Shown: in pieces, positions 1 through 7,555 of the stretch
How the letters are laid out: every line of letters begins with the position of its first letter
How positions within the stretch are numbered: the first letter of the stretch is position 1
Assembly: GCA_002396325.1 (NCBI GenBank)
Contig: DGXM01000044.1
Span: 2,446-28,837, forward strand
Source: Treponema sp. UBA4232
GTDB lineage: Bacteria > Spirochaetota > Spirochaetia > Treponematales > Treponemataceae
Direction of reading: 5' to 3'
Length of the DNA: 26,392 bases
Notes under the pieces: model-generated
Seen by the model: only the letters and a program-made list of their open reading frames with translations
Databases searched by the model: none
What the model was told of the DNA's origin: nothing
Translations under genes and position numbers: made by a program

Positions 1-294
1 CTCAATGACCAAAGACGTGACAAGTCCCAGAGTCACCAGCAGAACGGAAGACACTAAAATCACGCCGAAAGTCCAGACTCCGGTTTTAAAAATCTTGTTT
101 TCCTCGCGCAATTTGTAACAGGCGGTCGCAATGGAAAAAAACAACATCGGCACCAGCATATAGCGGCCTATGCGGACAACAATATCCATTACAAATTCAA
201 GAGCAGCCTGTCCCTGCACGCTGTTCACGGGTAAAATGAGTGCGGCGACAAGCCCGATTCCAATTCCAATAACGTATTTTAACCAAAGCTTCAT
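1..294 (-). CDS. Dicarboxylate/amino acid:cation symporter, N-terminal part
   Basis: The reading frame starts at an ATG at 294 and stays open to the window edge, giving 98 N-terminal residues; the rest lies outside. The protein begins MKLWLKYVIGIGIGLVAALI, a hydrophobic first helix, and later has a RIGRYMLVPMLFFSIATA stretch followed by another hydrophobic helix. This start and helix pattern is typical of the DAACS (sodium/proton:dicarboxylate or glutamate) symporter family, which sits in the inner membrane. No Shine-Dalgarno sequence precedes the ATG, and a promoter-like pair ends only 8 nt upstream. It is divergent from the CDF transporter gene. Substrate cannot be told from this fragment. 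Confidence 0.8.
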   Translation of the reverse strand, partial: MKLWLKYVIGIGIGLVAALILPVNSVQGQAALEFVMDIVVRIGRYMLVPMLFFSIATACYKLREENKIFKTGVWTFGVILVSSVLLVTLGLVTSLVIE

Positions 295-302
295 AATGGA
301 AA

Positions 303-331
303 AGAATATCCTAAATCGTAAAAGTTCTCAA
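303..331 (-). promoter_or_regulatory. Putative promoter of the symporter gene, near-leaderless
   Basis: On the minus strand, TTGAGA (326-331), a 17-nt spacer and TATTCT (303-308) resemble a housekeeping sigma promoter (5/6 and 4/6 matches). The -10 box ends 8 nt before the ATG at 294, so transcription would start at or within one or two bases of the start codon. No ribosome binding site is visible, which fits a leaderless message. Confidence 0.4.
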
Positions 332-340
332 GAGGCTCAT

Positions 341-376
341 GGGAGTCTCTAAAAACTTCAGTTTTTAGAGGTTGCC
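341..376. repeat. 36-bp hairpin repeat, copy A
   Basis: The core 347-370 is a perfect 11-bp inverted repeat (CTCTAAAAACT and its complement) with a 2-nt loop. The reverse complement of the whole 36-bp unit matches 29 of 36 positions with 14648-14683, so this is a dispersed repeat. It lies in the divergent spacer between the symporter and the CDF gene, and could form a hairpin in the CDF leader. Confidence 0.75.
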
Positions 377-404
377 TAAACTCACTTACTAAAGGTGTTG
401 CAAA

Positions 405-1352
405 ATGATAGACGAAGCACAAAAAATCAAGTATATAAGGATTGCCGGCATAATCGCACTTGCAGGAAACATCATCCTTGCAGGGGAAAAACTCTTTTTC
501 GGCATATACGCACATTCAATGGCGCTTTTAGGAGACGGAATCGACAGTACCTCGGATGTGGTCATCGCAATAGTAACCCTCGTAATCAGCGGAATCATTG
601 CGCGTCCTGAAGACAAGAAACATCCCTGGGGGCACAGAAGAGCCGAGTCGATAGCCACGATGATTCTTTCTTTCGTCATTTTCTACTGCGGTGCCCAGCT
701 TGCCATCACTTCCATACAGCGTCTCGCATCGGGGAATATTGCTGATGAAACCTCAATGCTTGCCATAATCGCCTCGGTCATTTCAATAGCCGGCAAAACA
801 CTTCTCGCATTGACCCAGCATCACTACGGTAAAAAAGCCGAAAGCACGATGATAAAGGCAAACGCGGAGAACATGAAAAGCGACATAATGCTTTCCTCTT
901 CGGTTCTTGTCGGCCTCGGTATCTCACGCCTGTTCAAAATACCTGTGCTCGATCCGATTGTGGCCCTTCTTGTCGGTCTCTGGGTTGTGAAAAACGGGAT
1001 AATGCTTTTCCTTGACATAACCATGGAGCTGACGGACGGAATCGATGACCCTTCGCTCTACGAAAGACTTTTCAACGCGGTGACTTCAGTGCCTGGAGCA
1101 AAAAATCCCCACAAAGCGAGAATCAGAAAACTTGCTTCCGTATATGATGTCGATTTGGATTTTGAAGTTGATCCCGAAATGTCTGTCTACGATGCCCACG
1201 AACTTTCAGAACAGGTTGAGGACGCCATAAGAAAAGAAATTCCTGAAGTGTACGATGTGCAGATTCACGTGGAACCTTTGGGCAGCGACGAACATCAGCC
1301 CAAGGAAGGATTCGGAGTTTCCCCGAAAGCCCTTGAGCATAAAATCGGTTAA
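405..1352 (+). CDS. Cation diffusion facilitator (CDF) family transporter
   Basis: This 315-residue inner-membrane protein has the usual CDF layout. About six hydrophobic segments (roughly residues 11-35, 38-63, 82-107, 116-136, 160-180, 184-205) are followed by a cytoplasmic C-terminal domain with an alternating ferredoxin-like pattern ending near IHVEPLG. CDF proteins export divalent metals such as Zn, Mn, Fe or Co in exchange for protons. TM2 carries the paired aspartates (D47, D51 in DSTSD), and HPWGHRRAES is the family's cytoplasmic loop motif. In TM5 the usual H-x3-D pair appears as N156-x3-D160 (NMKSD), which argues against a plain zinc exporter and leaves metal specificity open. AAAGGTG upstream of the ATG is a plausible ribosome binding site. 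The gene converges on the VanY-like gene with 36 bp between them. Confidence 0.92.
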   Translation: MIDEAQKIKYIRIAGIIALAGNIILAGEKLFFGIYAHSMALLGDGIDSTSDVVIAIVTLVISGIIARPEDKKHPWGHRRAESIATMILSFVIFYCGAQLAITSIQRLASGNIADETSMLAIIASVISIAGKTLLALTQHHYGKKAESTMIKANAENMKSDIMLSSSVLVGLGISRLFKIPVLDPIVALLVGLWVVKNGIMLFLDITMELTDGIDDPSLYERLFNAVTSVPGAKNPHKARIRKLASVYDVDLDFEVDPEMSVYDAHELSEQVEDAIRKEIPEVYDVQIHVEPLGSDEHQPKEGFGVSPKALEHKIG

Positions 1353-1388
1353 TTGAAGGATTTCAAAAAGACGGACTTTTGGAAATGC

Positions 1389-2258
1389 TCAGTTTTTCTT
1401 CCAGGAGTCCAGGAATTCAATCATAAACTGCTGAACATCACCGAACCATTTTTTCTGGAACGAGCAGGCCTCTTTTCCGATATAACGGAAATGCCAGCAC
1501 TCCCACATGAATCCGGTCACATCCTCGTAGTCACGGGGGAAGGAAAGAGACCATCCGTATTCCTCTGAATGTTCGTAGAGCCATCTTCCCTGCTTTGTCT
1601 CCGCAAAATCATCCGTGATTGAACCGAAATCAATAGCCACACCGAGCTGATGCTGACTCGTTCCCGGTCGTGCTGAATATCTTTCCGCAAGCTCTTCACC
1701 GTCCTGTGCGACATAGCGGGCAAAAAGTTTGGTCTGATAGTCATAGGATCTGTAAGTGGAAGAAACCATCAGTTTGATGCCGTCGTCAAGAGCACCCTGA
1801 GCCATTTCTCTCAAAGCCTTTTCCACATCCGGACGAAGGGAGAGATCATTGCGGCTCACGTTGTATAAATCATTGCCTCTTAGTTTCACCAAATCCTTGG
1901 GCACATAATCGGCACTCACGAAATGTTTTTTGTCGATGAGATAATACAGACTCAAGTCGTCAGCACGGAAGGATTTTTCCGCCTCAAGGACAGCATGCAA
2001 ATCCGCAAGGAAAGCATCCCGGTTTTCGTCTGTTATCGAAACAACTGTATTGAAGCGGACAGACATCTGTGAAAGCACTTTTTCAAGTTTTATGTACTCA
2101 GGATTCACAGGCTCCGGTTCCGGCTCGTCAAAGACAACAGGATTCACGGTTTTCGGTGACTGTGCATAAGCGGAACTCACTTCATTTTTTCTGGAGCAAG
2201 ACACAACAAAAAGAGAAGTCGCGGCAATCAACGCCACGGCAATTCCATTACGAAACAT
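1389..2258 (-). CDS. Lipoprotein D-Ala-D-Ala carboxypeptidase (VanY/M15B family)
   Basis: The protein is 289 residues from the ATG at 2258. I chose that start because GAGGTG lies a few bases upstream; an in-frame ATG at 2279 would add seven residues. A hydrophobic N-terminus ends in SLFVVSC (C21), a spirochete-type lipobox, so the enzyme is probably lipid-anchored and periplasmic. The C-terminal half holds the M15 metallopeptidase signature: SSTYRSYDYQ, then SQHQLGVAID (zinc ligands H203 and D210) and ECWHFRYIG (catalytic E253, zinc ligand H256). Such enzymes trim the terminal D-alanine from peptidoglycan stem peptides. It is the last gene of the phosphatase/STAS operon and overlaps the STAS gene by 11 nt, suggesting co-expression. 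Residues 30-140 resemble nothing I recognise. Confidence 0.88.
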   Translation of the reverse strand: MFRNGIAVALIAATSLFVVSCSRKNEVSSAYAQSPKTVNPVVFDEPEPEPVNPEYIKLEKVLSQMSVRFNTVVSITDENRDAFLADLHAVLEAEKSFRADDLSLYYLIDKKHFVSADYVPKDLVKLRGNDLYNVSRNDLSLRPDVEKALREMAQGALDDGIKLMVSSTYRSYDYQTKLFARYVAQDGEELAERYSARPGTSQHQLGVAIDFGSITDDFAETKQGRWLYEHSEEYGWSLSFPRDYEDVTGFMWECWHFRYIGKEACSFQKKWFGDVQQFMIEFLDSWKKN

Positions 2259-2583
2259 CGGACACCTCGGTAACGGCATGAATTATGTTGAACGTATCCA
2301 AAAAGCCTGTCCTTTCCAATGCATGACGGGCCGCTTCAGATGGATTCATGATGAACAGCTTGGTACCGTTTTCCTCACCGTCATTATGACCGGCCAGAAT
2401 CACGCCTACTCCCGCAGAATCAATGGCGGTCACTTGAGACATATCCAGCACGATATGCGAATCAACGATGTTAGTGTATACTTTTTCCTGAAACTCTGCA
2501 AGCGTGTATGCATTCACCGCCCCGAAGAGTTCATACAGCTGATAGTTGCCACCGACCTTTTCGTTTATGGTAAGTTGGTCCAT
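2248..2583 (-). CDS. STAS-domain anti-sigma factor antagonist (SpoIIAA/RsbV-like)
   Basis: This 111-residue protein is a single STAS domain, cytoplasmic and with no membrane segment. The signature IDSAGVGVIL carries the serine (S56) that partner kinases phosphorylate in SpoIIAA/RsbV proteins and that RsbU/SpoIIE-type phosphatases dephosphorylate. When unphosphorylated, these proteins bind an anti-sigma factor or another switch protein. Its ATG overlaps the TAA of the upstream phosphatase-like gene in a TAATG junction, and its 3' end overlaps the carboxypeptidase gene, so translation is likely coupled. No RsbW/SpoIIAB-type kinase is present in the window, so the partner must be encoded elsewhere. 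Which sigma factor or process it controls cannot be read here. Confidence 0.9.
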   Translation of the reverse strand: MDQLTINEKVGGNYQLYELFGAVNAYTLAEFQEKVYTNIVDSHIVLDMSQVTAIDSAGVGVILAGHNDGEENGTKLFIMNPSEAARHALERTGFLDTFNIIHAVTEVSDVS

Positions 2584-4745
2584 TATTTGCCTCCCAGATA
2601 TTTTAGCACAAGCACCGTGATGTCGTCTTCAAGTGCACGTGACGTGAATTCCACAAGATTGTCGTAAGAGAACTGAGCCATTTTGTCAGCCGGGAAAGTC
2701 GCATTTTCCATCATCTGTGACTGAACCCTCGTTTTTCCGTAGCCTTCACCGCGCAGTGATTTTGCCTCGATGAGTCCGTCTGTACATGCAAGAACGATGT
2801 CGCCTTCGGAAAGTTTGACCTTCTTTATGCGGATAAGTTTGCTGATGTCTTTTGCAAATCCCAGGACGTGGCCTTCGCCCTGAATTTCAATCACGTTGTT
2901 GTAGATGTGATTGTACATGAACAGAGCCGGAGAACCGCAGTTGATGTAATACATCGTGTCATTGGAGAAATCGATGACACCGAAAGTTCCTGCAAAGAAT
3001 GTTCCCTTCGGCAAAGAGTTGCGGATGAATGTGTTGATTTTTTCAACGAGCAGCTTGAAGTCGGGAGTTTCTGCCAGATCCGTGCGGATAATCGATTTGA
3101 GAATGACCATGCTCATCGAAGCCGCGATACCCTTTCCGTTGAGTGCTCCGATTATGAACATATGCTTCTGGTCGTTGAGGCGGATCATGTCGATGAACTC
3201 ACCACCGATGTTGTGGGCTGGAATCATCCTGTAGCCGGCATCAATCTTCGGATTTTTGATGTAATCCATGTTTTCCTGAATTGATGTGATTATCTGGCTG
3301 GACATGCGGATTTCCCTGTTCACGGTACCAACGACAGACTCATTCATAATGTTCTTCATGTAATATCCCACAACGAAGAAGTTTGAATAAAGTTTTGTAA
3401 AGACTTTGTAGTCATATTCGTTGAACGGGTTGTGACTTGTCTTTGCACCGAGGAAAAGCACACCGACAATGTGACGTCCTTCGTTCAGCATGATGAACGC
3501 CTCGGAGTTTGTGCTGTCAAGAAGTTGGAGCAAATCCCCGCGGACACTCTGCACACTGTAGTCATGCTCTGCAAAACTGCGGAACACAATCTGATGCTTC
3601 AAGTTCAGGAGCACGTCAAAACACGGGTCATCAATGGGGATTGCAATTTTTTTGTCCTCTTCCGTAAAGACAGACTCCAGGAATCCGGTGTCGGCATCAA
3701 CTGCAAGAGTGATTTCGGTGGTGTCGACATATTTTTCAAAGGCGGCGCGGAGATTCGACATTATCACGGCAGGATCGCCTTCGAAATCTATTGAAGTGAT
3801 TGCATTTTCAAAATCCTCGGAATAGTTGCTGTCACGCATTGCATCCATTCTCGTGAAACGGCGGCCTGTAAGAACCCAGACAAACACCACAACGGAGGTT
3901 CCTAATGCAAGGAGGATATAGTACACAATTCCCCTGTTCGGAAAAATCATTCTGAGTCCTGCAAAAATGAGGCCCTCCACCACAGACGGCAGAATATAAA
4001 TCAATACGGAGCGCAGGAAGGTTCTGAAAATAAGGCTCTTTCCCCAAATCTGGTCGTTACTGCTCGCACGCACGAAAATCACAAGCTGGGGCACAAGGCA
4101 GAGAAGAATGAGCGAAAACGTCATCGGCTGGTACAGGCACGCAAAGAACATAAGGGCATAGGAAATCCAGGTGGCAAAGAATCCTATTCCCATGAGCACG
4201 AGGTTCTGGCGCAGCAGACGGTTCTTCGTGTTTTCAGCGCGGATCAAAAGCATAAGGTTCGTGACAAAAGGAATGCCTACAATGCAAACGAGACAGTACA
4301 TATTGAACCATGTGATTTTAATGTTTTCCGTTGCAACAAGAGTGTCCGACATTACTTGGAAAGTTCCGTTCTCAATGCTGAATCCCGTCACCATATGCGG
4401 AACAAAGAAAATGAAGACAAGACAGGCAATATTCAAAATCCACTGCAGCACTTTCAGGAACGTATTGTTTTTTTCAGATTCGAAAGTAAGAACAACATGG
4501 CATCCACCCATGCAGAACATGCCCATAAACAAAAAGGTGAGACGTCCCAGCAGAAGGCACATGGGGTCAGGGGCTCCGAGCAGACAGCAAAGCAGGGCCA
4601 CTCCCATCAGTATGAAAATGGAAGCAAGCATAAGCGTCAGATTTACAAGAGGATTTCCGTTGTGACCGCTTTTATGAGAATCTATTGTGAAAGAGAAGGC
4701 GATAAGTCCGCCGCCAATCAGAATGTTAAGAATCATGAATATCAT
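2583..4745 (-). CDS. Membrane protein with degenerate SpoIIE/PP2C phosphatase domain
   Basis: The protein has 720 residues. Residues 1 to about 295 are very hydrophobic, with roughly eight to nine predicted membrane segments. A soluble region of about residues 310-480 resembles a GAF-like sensor fold, though I cannot name it with certainty. From about 495 to the end is a SpoIIE/RsbU-type PP2C domain. Two of its metal-binding motifs are changed: the usual GGD is GGE (E516), and the usual GDxSGKG is GALNGKG (A534). The later motifs CTDG (D656) and EDDIT (D707, D708) are intact. The domain may thus be inactive or altered and could act as a sensor or competitor for the STAS protein encoded next. 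It follows the active-looking RsbU gene by 3 nt and overlaps the STAS gene by 1 nt. Confidence 0.85.
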   Translation of the reverse strand: MIFMILNILIGGGLIAFSFTIDSHKSGHNGNPLVNLTLMLASIFILMGVALLCCLLGAPDPMCLLLGRLTFLFMGMFCMGGCHVVLTFESEKNNTFLKVLQWILNIACLVFIFFVPHMVTGFSIENGTFQVMSDTLVATENIKITWFNMYCLVCIVGIPFVTNLMLLIRAENTKNRLLRQNLVLMGIGFFATWISYALMFFACLYQPMTFSLILLCLVPQLVIFVRASSNDQIWGKSLIFRTFLRSVLIYILPSVVEGLIFAGLRMIFPNRGIVYYILLALGTSVVVFVWVLTGRRFTRMDAMRDSNYSEDFENAITSIDFEGDPAVIMSNLRAAFEKYVDTTEITLAVDADTGFLESVFTEEDKKIAIPIDDPCFDVLLNLKHQIVFRSFAEHDYSVQSVRGDLLQLLDSTNSEAFIMLNEGRHIVGVLFLGAKTSHNPFNEYDYKVFTKLYSNFFVVGYYMKNIMNESVVGTVNREIRMSSQIITSIQENMDYIKNPKIDAGYRMIPAHNIGGEFIDMIRLNDQKHMFIIGALNGKGIAASMSMVILKSIIRTDLAETPDFKLLVEKINTFIRNSLPKGTFFAGTFGVIDFSNDTMYYINCGSPALFMYNHIYNNVIEIQGEGHVLGFAKDISKLIRIKKVKLSEGDIVLACTDGLIEAKSLRGEGYGKTRVQSQMMENATFPADKMAQFSYDNLVEFTSRALEDDITVLVLKYLGGK

Positions 4746-4748
4746 AGC

Positions 4749-6152
4749 TTACCCCTCAATCTTTGCGACCATCATGGTTACGTCGTCACGCAGTTTTTTG
4801 TCGCCGTTGTATGTCATGACCAAATCAATCACATCGTCGATAAACTCGTCAGGACTCTTGACCGCACTGGATTTGATTGTATCTTCGTAAAGTTTTGTAT
4901 TTCCAAGCTCTTCGCCACTTTCGTCCATAACTTCTGAAACACCGTCGGAAGCCATGAGAATCACATCACCGCGGAAGAGGCGCTGCTCGGCGACTTCCAC
5001 CTGCTCCGGCAAATCGATGATTCCAACGACAGAACAGTTTGATGTGAGCGGCTTTATGCGGTAGCCGTCAACAGAGCGGGAAATAATCAGAGGGTCTGAC
5101 ATGGATGCATTTATGTAGCGGATGGTCATCTTTGCGGTATCGACGACCCCGAGGAAAAGAACCGTGTACTTGTCCTGAAGTTTCATTCCCTTGATGGCCT
5201 TGTCGACTGCCTGAATCATATTCGCCAAATCTTCCTTGTTGTCAAGGATTTTCACGGTGTTCATCACCAAACCCATGACAAGACCTGCGGCAAGACCTTT
5301 ACCCGACACGTCTCCAAGCATGAGAAGCGTTTTCTGCCTGTTGATTGGAAGGACAGTGTAATAGTCTCCTGAAACATTTACCAGAGGACGGTAATAGGCG
5401 GCAACCTTCAGTCTCTCAATATCAGGCATCACCGGCGGAAGGAAGGATCTCTGCGTGTCTGCAAGCTGGTTCCATTCAGAGGAAAGTTCCGCGATTTCAG
5501 CAAGATTGTCGATTGTCTTTGCGCGTTTGAAGAATCTCACGATTTCCTTATAGGCATGTCCGTAAAGAGACTCATCGAAAAGACGCGTGTAACGGCAGAA
5601 CACATACAGATGATGATTGTTGAAGGACATGAAAAATCCGCGTGCATTTTTGGAGCCGCTCACGATTCCGTAATTGGATCCCAGAAAAAAGACTCCCTCG
5701 GGCCAGCTTTTGTCGAAGTTCAACTCAAGAGTCCTCAGAACTTCGGGATCACACGTGACTTTGTTGGGGCTGTTGTAAAGCACGTAATTTTTTTCGCAGT
5801 CCACGAACAAAACCGCACAGTCGCCCTTCACTTCAAGCACTTTGCCTATAAGCTCGTAAAAATCATCAAGCGAATAGCAGAAGCGGAGTTTTTCCATAAA
5901 TTCAGAAAGAAGTCCGCTTTCACCGGTAAAAAGCGTTTTTTGACGGAGTTTGTCAACCAGCATAAAACTGAGTTTATGCAAAACAATTGAGAGAACAAAA
6001 AACAGAACGGCGGCAACACTCCAAACGAAAACCTGCGAATGTTTCTCAAAGGCAATCGGATCAGGAATCAACTCCATTGCCAGAATTATCAGTACAAAAA
6101 CTAAAAGAGCATTGGTAACCATCATTACGATGTAGCGTTTCGCCTTGAACAT
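4749..6152 (-). CDS. RsbU-like PP2C serine phosphatase, membrane anchored
   Basis: I place the start at the ATG at 6152 because AAGGGGG precedes it at good spacing, giving 467 residues. An in-frame ATG at 6209 or TTG at 6215 would add about 20 polar residues, but these lie inside a hairpin repeat. Two membrane segments (about 7-28 and 41-66) are followed by a sensor-like region (about 75-200), a helical linker, and a C-terminal SpoIIE-type PP2C domain. Its metal-binding residues are intact: SGDYY (D263), GDVSGKG (D281), ASDGV and RDDVT. Such enzymes dephosphorylate STAS antagonists like the one encoded two genes downstream. The membrane anchor suggests it senses an envelope or external signal. 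It heads the operon. Confidence 0.88.
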   Translation of the reverse strand: MFKAKRYIVMMVTNALLVFVLIILAMELIPDPIAFEKHSQVFVWSVAAVLFFVLSIVLHKLSFMLVDKLRQKTLFTGESGLLSEFMEKLRFCYSLDDFYELIGKVLEVKGDCAVLFVDCEKNYVLYNSPNKVTCDPEVLRTLELNFDKSWPEGVFFLGSNYGIVSGSKNARGFFMSFNNHHLYVFCRYTRLFDESLYGHAYKEIVRFFKRAKTIDNLAEIAELSSEWNQLADTQRSFLPPVMPDIERLKVAAYYRPLVNVSGDYYTVLPINRQKTLLMLGDVSGKGLAAGLVMGLVMNTVKILDNKEDLANMIQAVDKAIKGMKLQDKYTVLFLGVVDTAKMTIRYINASMSDPLIISRSVDGYRIKPLTSNCSVVGIIDLPEQVEVAEQRLFRGDVILMASDGVSEVMDESGEELGNTKLYEDTIKSSAVKSPDEFIDDVIDLVMTYNGDKKLRDDVTMMVAKIEG

Positions 6153-6203
6153 ACGTCCCCCTTCTATAACATCCGGTGCATTGATTTTGGACTTTTTACT
6201 ATC

Positions 6204-6238
6204 GGGCATCTCCAAAAAGCGATTTTTTTAGAGACACT
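6204..6238. repeat. Hairpin repeat, copy B
   Basis: CTCCAAAAA (6210-6218) and TTTTTAGAG (6225-6233) form a 9-bp stem with one G-T wobble. The unit shares its GTCTCTAAAAA edge and overall symmetry with the repeat at 341-376. It overlaps the alternative ATG (6209) of the RsbU-like gene and would form a hairpin in that gene's mRNA leader. Confidence 0.6.
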
Positions 6239-6243
6239 ATATC

Positions 6244-6272
6244 ATTATACACCATTTTCGGCATAATGAAAG
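6244..6272 (-). promoter_or_regulatory. Putative promoter of the RsbU/STAS/VanY operon
   Basis: A perfect TATAAT lies at 6244-6249 on the minus strand, preceded at 16-17 nt by a weak -35 (TTTCAT or CTTTCA). The start would be near 6237, about 85 nt before the chosen ATG at 6152. The leader would contain hairpin repeat copy B. Confidence 0.5.
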
Positions 6273-6282
6273 AGAAAAATAA

Positions 6283-6312
6283 GGGCATCTCTAAAAACCC
6301 GTCTTTCAACGG
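6283..6312 (-). terminator. Weak terminator-like hairpin after the malQ/transporter operon, with half repeat
   Basis: On the minus strand CCGT, a 6-nt loop and ACGG are followed by GTTTTT. The stem is short, so this is tentative. The T-rich end is also half of the hairpin repeat family (CTCTAAAAAC at 6289-6298), so it may be a truncated repeat rather than a working terminator. It sits about 75 bp past the last gene of the malQ operon. Confidence 0.35.
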
Positions 6313-6383
6313 ATTTTCAGCGGAAAAAAAGAGGGAAACGATGATTTAATGCCTTGCAAAGAGTTTTCCGAAGCGTTTCCGTC

Positions 6384-6965
6384 TCAGAGAAACAGTATTC
6401 CGAACACTGCTCCCGCCAGAACCACAAAAACAGGATGCAGTTTCTTGAAGCAGAAGAGGATGACAAGAGCGGCTGCATAGAAAATGATTGATTCCCAGCG
6501 GAAAAGCGACATCCAGCCGCCGCCTGAAGCAAACTCCGGAAGATTCAGAAGTGCGATTTTAAACACATTCACCATCGCAACCAGCACCATTCCTCCGGTG
6601 GCAGGCCTGAGTCCTGAAAATGCCGCCTGAACCAAGGGCTTTTTCTGTAAATTGCCGAAAAATCCTGCCACAAGCATGATGATTATAAGCGACGGTGTTA
6701 TTTCGCCCAGCGTCGTAATGATTCCACCGATCGGACCGTAAAGCTCCGTGCCGCAGTAAGTCGCAAGATTTATGCCGATGGGACCGGGGGTGCTTTCAGA
6801 AATCGCAAGCATGCTGTAGAATTTCTCAAGCGAAATGACGGCGTATTTTTCCACGAGCACCTGCTGCATGAAAGTGGCCGCCACAAGTCCTCCACCGATG
6901 GCAAAAAGTCCCACGTAAAAAAAGATTCCGAAAAGCTGCAGAAGACCGAGTACTCCCGTCATCAT
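6384..6965 (-). CDS. Chromate transporter family protein, second half-size subunit
   Basis: The protein has 193 residues, nearly all hydrophobic, with about six membrane segments. It belongs to the short-chain CHR (chromate ion transporter) family. The N-terminal GLFAIGGGLVAATFMQQ matches the family's F/A-GGG signature, and SESTPGPIGINLATY is the second conserved motif. Short CHR proteins are encoded in pairs that are thought to act together, and the upstream neighbour is the partner, overlapping by 4 nt (ATGA). Members are linked to export of chromate, and some may carry sulfate or other anions; the real substrate here is unknown. It is the last gene of the malQ-led operon. Confidence 0.88.
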   Translation of the reverse strand: MMTGVLGLLQLFGIFFYVGLFAIGGGLVAATFMQQVLVEKYAVISLEKFYSMLAISESTPGPIGINLATYCGTELYGPIGGIITTLGEITPSLIIIMLVAGFFGNLQKKPLVQAAFSGLRPATGGMVLVAMVNVFKIALLNLPEFASGGGWMSLFRWESIIFYAAALVILFCFKKLHPVFVVLAGAVFGILFL

Positions 6966-7555
6966 TTTGAGACCTCCTTTCCGGAGTCCCCTTCACTTTT
7001 CTCAGACACTTTCCTGAGGCCTCCTGTAGCCCAGGTGATGATTATTCCTGAAACCGCTGCAACGAGAACCACTGCCACCGAAGGAACTTTCCAAAAGAAA
7101 ATCGCCGCAAAGGCAAAGGCATAAAAAATCACGCCCCACCACTGCTTGATCGACTTTTTCGCAAAATTGAAAACAGCATAGGTAAGGAGGGCCGTAACCG
7201 CCACATTTATTCCTGCAAGGGCTTTCTGCACCCACACAATATCCTCGAAATTCGAGATGAACATGGCGATTATGGTGATTATGATTATGGAAGGTGTCAC
7301 CACCCCCAGAGTGGCGCAGATTCCACCGGACACACGGCTTTTACGGTAACCGACGAAAGTTGCGACATTCACGGCGATTACACCGGGAGTCACCTGGGAG
7401 ATTGCATAGTAATCCATCAGATTCTCCATGGTCGTCCACTTTTTCTTTCCCACAAGTTCCCGTTCCAGAATCGGGAGCATTGCGTAACCACCACCGAAAG
7501 TGACGGCTCCTATTTTGAAAAACGTGATGTAAAGTTCAAGGAGAGATTTCAACAT
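6962..7555 (-). CDS. Chromate transporter family protein, first half-size subunit
   Basis: This 197-residue membrane protein is the partner of the preceding entry. It begins with a helix bearing KIGAVTFGGGYAMLPILE, the signature of the N-terminal half of CHR transporters, and continues with ISQVTPGVIAVNVATFVG, again a family motif. About five to six hydrophobic segments follow, and the last 20 residues are charged. The start ATG at 7555 lies 7 nt inside the end of malQ, with AAGGAGAG upstream as ribosome binding site, so translation is probably coupled to malQ. The link with glucan metabolism is not obvious. The two halves correspond to the duplicated halves of long ChrA proteins. Confidence 0.88.
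   Translation of the reverse strand: MLKSLLELYITFFKIGAVTFGGGYAMLPILERELVGKKKWTTMENLMDYYAISQVTPGVIAVNVATFVGYRKSRVSGGICATLGVVTPSIIIITIIAMFISNFEDIVWVQKALAGINVAVTALLTYAVFNFAKKSIKQWWGVIFYAFAFAAIFFWKVPSVAVVLVAAVSGIIITWATGGLRKVSEKSEGDSGKEVSK

Noticed and set aside
1353..1388. Terminator between the convergent CDF and carboxypeptidase genes
   Set aside because: Only a 5-6 bp A/T-rich stem (CAAAAAG/CTTTTGG) is present; not convincing.
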